Below are positions 7,656 to 10,557 of a DNA stretch of 10,557 nucleotides, in pieces. The position numbers and the translations under genes are program-made. Positions within the stretch are counted from its first letter, which is position 1; each line of letters opens with the position of its first letter. Below the pieces are notes generated by a model. It had not been told where the DNA came from. It made no database searches and saw only the letters and a program-made list of their open reading frames with translations. The stretch comes from an uncultured Prevotella sp. (GTDB taxonomy: Bacteria; Bacteroidota; Bacteroidia; Bacteroidales; Bacteroidaceae): contig CAMBBY010000015.1 in assembly GCA_945863825.1 (NCBI GenBank), forward strand, positions 1 to 10,557, read 5' to 3'.

Positions 7656-7710
7656 CCACAGATATCATAGATTTGGCTTGAGGTCTCAAAAAAATCTGTG
7701 TAATCTGTGG
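7656..7710. repeat. Imperfect 55-base hairpin of AATCTGTG units between convergent genes
   Basis: The left arm (7656-7674) CCACAGATATCATAGATTT pairs with the right arm (7692-7710) AAATCTGTGTAATCTGTGG at 16 of 19 positions. Inside it TTGAG (7678-7682) and CTCAA (7685-7689) form a second perfect stem with a two-base loop. The right arm is two AATCTGTG units nine bases apart. It sits 44 bases after the mgtC-like stop and 28 bases before the methyltransferase stop, so it could end transcription from both sides. The modular arm also looks like a dispersed intergenic palindrome. Several A residues precede the right arm, but there is no classical U tract after the stem. Confidence 0.65.
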
Positions 7711-7738
7711 AACTATGTGTTTTAGGCGTTCCGTTTTA

Positions 7739-8524
7739 TTAAAAAAATCTTGCCAGATAATCGTAGTGTTCGCCTTCAGCAATCAGTTCGCCATGTAATC
7801 CACAACTCTCTGCGATGGATTTGAGCAGCGGGAAATCAACATAGAGCCAGTCGAAGGAGTCTCCCTTTACGTCTTTGTAAACCATCTGATAATCCACTTC
7901 GCCATAGTAGGCTGCATTGAGATTGATGTCGAAACTTCCGTCCTCGTTCTCGTAGATGTATTTGATGTCAGAAGAATCGATGAGAATCTGTCCGCCTTTG
8001 TTGAGCAAAGCCTTGAGACGGTTGAAGAGGGCAGGGAGGTTTTCTATTTTCCCGGCAATTCCAGTACCGTTCATCAGGAGAAGGATGGTATCGAACCCAC
8101 TCTCGCTCTGTGATCCGCCTTCATTCTGCAATCTATCTTCGCTTCCCATTCCGCTTTTGCTTCCCAAATGTGGGTCAAACAGGTTGATGCATTCTACATC
8201 CTTCACTCCTCTCTGGAGCATGGCTTGGCAACTCTGCGGAGAAATATCAATGGCTTTTACGGCAATCGATTGGGCTTGCAGGGCGAGTGCATGACATCCT
8301 GCACCAGCTCCAACATCCAGCACCTTTCCTTTGGCGAGGCTCAATGCTTTCTGCTCCAGTATCGGCATTTCTTCCAGGTTGCGGAAGAGATGTTTTACCG
8401 GCATTTCGTCTTCTTCAAACATAGAAGATAATATGCTCAATTTTCCAGCCTTCCCTTTAGTTTGGTACTCAAGGATGGCGGCACCCATCGGATCTTTGTC
8501 TTTTGATAGTATATCTGTGTTCAT
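7739..8524 (-). CDS. Class I SAM-dependent methyltransferase
   Basis: A 261-residue protein with a Rossmann-type methyltransferase core. Motif I is KVLDVGAGAGCHALAL (67-82). The acidic residue at the end of strand 2 is D93 (KAIDIS). FDTILLLMNGTGI (144-156) fits the motif IV region, and KGGQILIDSSD (176-186) is strand 5 and its loop. A leading segment (DPMGAAILEYQTKGKAGKLSILSSMF then MPVKHLFR) precedes the core and may shape the substrate site; the substrate is unknown. Residues about 120-143 are a G/S/E/Q-rich insert between strands 3 and 4 that looks like a flexible loop. The chosen ATG at 8524 lies only six bases from a possible -7 element; an in-frame ATG twelve codons later (8488) is the alternative start. 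It stands alone, convergent with the mgtC-like gene and divergent from the kinase unit. Confidence 0.85.
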   Translation of the reverse strand: MNTDILSKDKDPMGAAILEYQTKGKAGKLSILSSMFEEDEMPVKHLFRNLEEMPILEQKALSLAKGKVLDVGAGAGCHALALQAQSIAVKAIDISPQSCQAMLQRGVKDVECINLFDPHLGSKSGMGSEDRLQNEGGSQSESGFDTILLLMNGTGIAGKIENLPALFNRLKALLNKGGQILIDSSDIKYIYENEDGSFDINLNAAYYGEVDYQMVYKDVKGDSFDWLYVDFPLLKSIAESCGLHGELIAEGEHYDYLARFF

Positions 8525-8529
8525 ACCTA

Positions 8530-8537
8530 CAAAAATA
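8530..8537 (-). promoter_or_regulatory. Possible -7 element for the methyltransferase gene
   Basis: The minus strand reads TATTTTTG, which fits TAnnTTTG. No -33 element is seen at the usual spacing. If it is used, transcription would start almost at the ATG (8524), implying a leaderless mRNA or a start at the downstream ATG (8488). A poly-T match in A+T-rich DNA may be coincidental. Confidence 0.3.
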
Positions 8538-8631
8538 CGATTATTTCGCTAAACCGGCATATCAATATGCATAATTTAACATAAAAAATATCTTTATGCC
8601 ATAAATAGGTGTCGATTTTTCGTTTATCTTC

Positions 8632-8662
8632 TTGCAACGATGCAAAAAAATGCTTACCTTTA
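8632..8662 (+). promoter_or_regulatory. Candidate promoter of the regulator-kinase unit
   Basis: TTG (8632-8634) as a -33 element, a 20-base spacer, and TACCTTTA (8655-8662) as a -7 element matching TAnnTTTG except at the last base. Transcription would start near 8667, leaving a leader of about 85 bases before the ATG at 8754. TTGCA/TGCAA (8632-8636 and 8641-8645) forms a small inverted repeat over the -33 element. Confidence 0.45.
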
Positions 8663-8672
8663 CCGCCAATTT

Positions 8673-8727
8673 GGACAATGTCAGAAAACGTGTTATCAAA
8701 AACAGGTGACTGATTTGTCTATTGTCC
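8673..8727 (+). repeat. Inverted repeat in the leader of the regulator-kinase unit
   Basis: GGACAAT (8673-8679) is the exact inverse complement of ATTGTCC (8721-8727), and TCAG (8681-8684) can pair with CTGA (8710-8713) inside. An extra TTGTC at 8715-8719 could pair instead, giving alternative folds. The pair lies within the predicted 5' leader, 26 bases before the ATG. It could be an operator for the encoded regulator or an RNA hairpin; chance cannot be excluded for arms this short. Confidence 0.35.
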
Positions 8728-8753
8728 TATTATAAAATAAAAGCAATAAAACG

Positions 8754-9311
8754 ATGAGATTACCAGAGAATATCATAGAGATGTTACGGCAAAAATCAGG
8801 AAACGATTTGTATTTGCCGTCTGATTGTGAATTCCTTTCACTCGATATCGAGAGTAAATCAGGAGTACATATTGGAGCAACTACGCTCAAGCGCCTTCTT
8901 GGTTTTGCTCAAGATGAACGTACACCTCATGCCAGTACCCTGGAGGTATTGGCAAAATATCTTGGGTATGCTCACTGGGAAGATGTTGTAAATCAAGAGG
9001 AAAAATGTAGCTCGGATTTTGATACTCCTGAGGACGAAATTCGTGCGGCTAATCTGACTGTAGGTGATCGGGTAGATATAACTTATTCGCCTGACCGGCA
9101 TGTAGTTTTTGAGTATGTGGGAGATGATTTTTTTGTTGTGGTAGAGCGAGAGGGAAACAAATTGGAACTTGGTGATCGTTTGCAAATCCAGAATTTCATC
9201 TTGCACCATCCTTTTTATGCAAGACAGGTATTCCGGGGAGAAGAATGCCTGGGCACTTATTCTGCTGCTATGGTTTCAGGAATTGATACCTTAAAACTGA
9301 TCAGAAAATGA
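8754..9311 (+). CDS. Putative regulator with helical N-terminal and beta-rich C-terminal domains, paired with kinase
   Basis: A 185-residue protein of no family I can name. Residues about 5-80 are mostly helical. The core SKSGVHIGATTLKRLLGFAQDERTPHASTLEVLAKYLGYAHWEDVV (35-79) resembles a segment common in Bacteroidota proteins of the type 'TTLKRLFGF...TPR..TLD.LARYLGY..WE'. By its spacing this may be a helix-turn-helix-like fold. Residues about 98-184 are predicted beta-rich, with LTVGDRVDITYSPDRHVVFEYVGDDFFVVV and LELGDRLQIQNFILHH. There is no signal peptide or membrane segment, so it is cytoplasmic. Its stop overlaps the kinase start (ATGA at 9308-9311), implying translational coupling. Base composition is more A+T rich than in dnaG or the mgtC-like gene. 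I infer a regulator, adaptor or substrate of the kinase; DNA binding is not shown. Confidence 0.75.
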   Translation: MRLPENIIEMLRQKSGNDLYLPSDCEFLSLDIESKSGVHIGATTLKRLLGFAQDERTPHASTLEVLAKYLGYAHWEDVVNQEEKCSSDFDTPEDEIRAANLTVGDRVDITYSPDRHVVFEYVGDDFFVVVEREGNKLELGDRLQIQNFILHHPFYARQVFRGEECLGTYSAAMVSGIDTLKLIRK

Positions 9312-10509
9312 TGGATTATTCTTGTTTTTCAGGCAATCAACAGGATAGTTTGAAAGAATCCTTACCAGTCTCCGGTTTCATGTGTGAGGCTTATCGTGTG
9401 AAGATATACGGCAAACTTCATTTCTTGAAAAAACTGAAACCAGAGCACGAGGACAATATTCTCTTTCGGGAGGCTCTCCGGAAGGAATTTGAGATTGGCT
9501 TTCGCTTGGAACATCCTAATATAGTAAGGTATGTTTCCTTTCATGATGATGAAATCTTAATGGAGTATGTAGATGGAGAGGACTTGTTGGCTTTCTTGAA
9601 AAATCATCCTACATACTTTGAAGATGCAGAACATTTCGATAAGTTTGTTGGTCAATTCTTAAGTGCTTTGCAATATCTTCATGACAATCAGGTTCTTCAT
9701 CTCGATTTGAAACCAGAGAACATCATGTTGACTCGCATTGGTTGTGATGTAAAGGTGGTAGATTTGGGCTGCTGTTATTCCGATACTTTTGTTGATTCTA
9801 CTGGATATACTACGCAGTATGCTGCACCAGAACAGCTTGCCGGTAGGAAGGTGGATGTTAGAACAGATATTTATGCAGTAGGCAAAATATTGGAATTGTT
9901 GCCTCATCACCCTATATATAATAAGGTGATAAAAAGGTGCTTGGATAAGAATCCTCAAAACCGTTATCAGACTATTGCGGAATTACAGAAAGCCTTATCT
10001 GTAAGAAACTATAATAAAAAGAAAATAGTGGCAGCCGTTTCTATTGTTGTTGCCGTTTCTGTTGTTCTATTGTTGGCTTTGGCAACTCCTTTTCAGCCTT
10101 TGCCAAATGAAGCAAAGGAAATGCCCCGAAACCAAAAGTTGGTTGATAGTAAAAAACGCCCGGCCCCGAGTTTGCAGGATTCAATGGAAAAGGTTACCGC
10201 AGAGGCAGTAGTCGTGAAGAATCCTCCACTTTCGGGGGCTGTTTCGGAAGAAAAGGAGAAAGTGAAGAGCCACAATTGGCAAAAGGAGATGGATGCGATG
10301 TTGGATAAAGCTTATAAAAAGAGTATCAGCTCTTTTTGTGATTCCATTTTTCCATCACCAACAGTTGGTTTGGCATGGAAGACAAAAAGTTCAGAATTTC
10401 ATAATCAGGTCATGAAGATTACATCAGATTTTCATGCAAAGTATCCCGAAGTGGAGGAATCATTGCTCTTCGCTTATGCAGAGAATAAATTTCAGACTGT
10501 AGTAGGATA
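9308..10509 (+). CDS. Membrane-anchored Hanks-type Ser/Thr protein kinase (3' end missing)
   Basis: Four hundred genuine residues. Kinase domain about 20-230: beta-3 lysine likely K41 (HFLKKLK), alpha-C glutamate E60 (nine before H69 of EHPNIVRY), catalytic loop HLDLKPEN (H131, D133, K135, N138), metal-binding D152 in VDLGCC (DLG for DFG), YAAPE (171-175) and alpha-F D187 (TDIYAVGK). Two oddities: no GxGxxG loop is visible before K41 (GFMCEAYR stands there), and HRD is HLD. Residues 239-260 form one transmembrane helix preceded by KKK, so the kinase is cytoplasmic. A proline/lysine/glutamate-rich linker (261-322) and a helical segment (323-400) lie outside. That segment contains a single cysteine, C344, and matches no domain I know. 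The contig stops at residue 400, and the following residues (LLYTSPSPRD) and stop are adapter. The ATGA overlap with the upstream gene indicates coupling; a second ATG directly follows the first. Confidence 0.85.
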
Positions 10510-10557
10510 CTGTCTCTTATACACATCTCCGAGCCCACGAGACTAAGGCGAATCTCG
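10510..10557 (+). other. Nextera Read 2 / i7 sequencing adapter (artefact)
   Basis: CTGTCTCTTATACACATCT (10510-10528) is the Tn5 mosaic end, and CCGAGCCCACGAGAC (10529-10543) completes the Nextera Read 2 adapter. TAAGGCGA (10544-10551) is the i7 barcode known as N701, and ATCTCG (10552-10557) begins the P7 primer. The apparent kinase C-terminus from residue 402 and its TAA stop (the first three bases of the barcode) are adapter-encoded. Genome sequence ends at 10509. Confidence 0.98.

Noticed and set aside
8525..8753. Small RNA or CRISPR-like repeats in the A+T-rich intergenic region
   Set aside because: Only short inverted repeats and a candidate promoter are visible; there are no regularly spaced repeats and no RNA family I recognise.
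1..10557. tRNA, rRNA, insertion sequence or prophage genes
   Set aside because: No cloverleaf, rRNA stretch, transposase or phage gene was recognised on either strand.

Overview
This is a roughly 10.5 kb assembled fragment of a Bacteroidales chromosome, most likely a Prevotella/Segatella-like gut species. The pointers are gene families typical of Bacteroidota, starts mostly preceded by A-rich leaders without a Shine-Dalgarno sequence, and Bacteroidota-type -7 promoter elements (TAnnTTTG). The taxonomic call is inference from these features, not from a database search. Both ends are not biological. Bases 1-50 are an Illumina Nextera i5/Read 1 adapter, and bases 10510-10557 are a Nextera Read 2/i7 adapter carrying the TAAGGCGA (N701) barcode. 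Real sequence therefore runs from 51 to 10509, and the first and last genes are truncated with adapter-encoded C-terminal residues.

Left block (51-3242, minus strand). Read in transcription order this is lolD (ABC ATPase of lipoprotein export), cvfB (S1-domain RNA-binding protein) and ettA (ABC-F translation factor, 3' end missing). They are all on one strand and separated by 84 and 21 bases, so probably co-transcribed from a promoter just upstream of lolD.

Centre (3484-7611, plus strand). This holds dnaG (DNA primase), cls (cardiolipin synthase) and an mgtC/sapB-family membrane protein. lolD and dnaG diverge from a 241-base intergenic region that has the same -7 octamer, TAACTTTG, on each strand. 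cls has a near-perfect Shine-Dalgarno sequence, which is unusual here. An imperfect 55-base hairpin built on an AATCTGTG motif lies between the convergent mgtC-like gene and a minus-strand SAM-dependent methyltransferase (7739-8524).

Right block (8525-10509, plus strand). A visibly more A+T-rich segment encodes a two-gene unit joined by an ATGA overlap. The first gene is a 185-residue protein with a helix-rich, possibly DNA-binding N-terminal domain and a beta-rich C-terminal domain. The second is a Hanks-type Ser/Thr kinase with an atypical nucleotide loop, one transmembrane helix and an unrecognised extracytoplasmic region cut off by the contig end. This pair is the most interesting part of the window: a plausible but unproven signalling module in an otherwise housekeeping neighbourhood.
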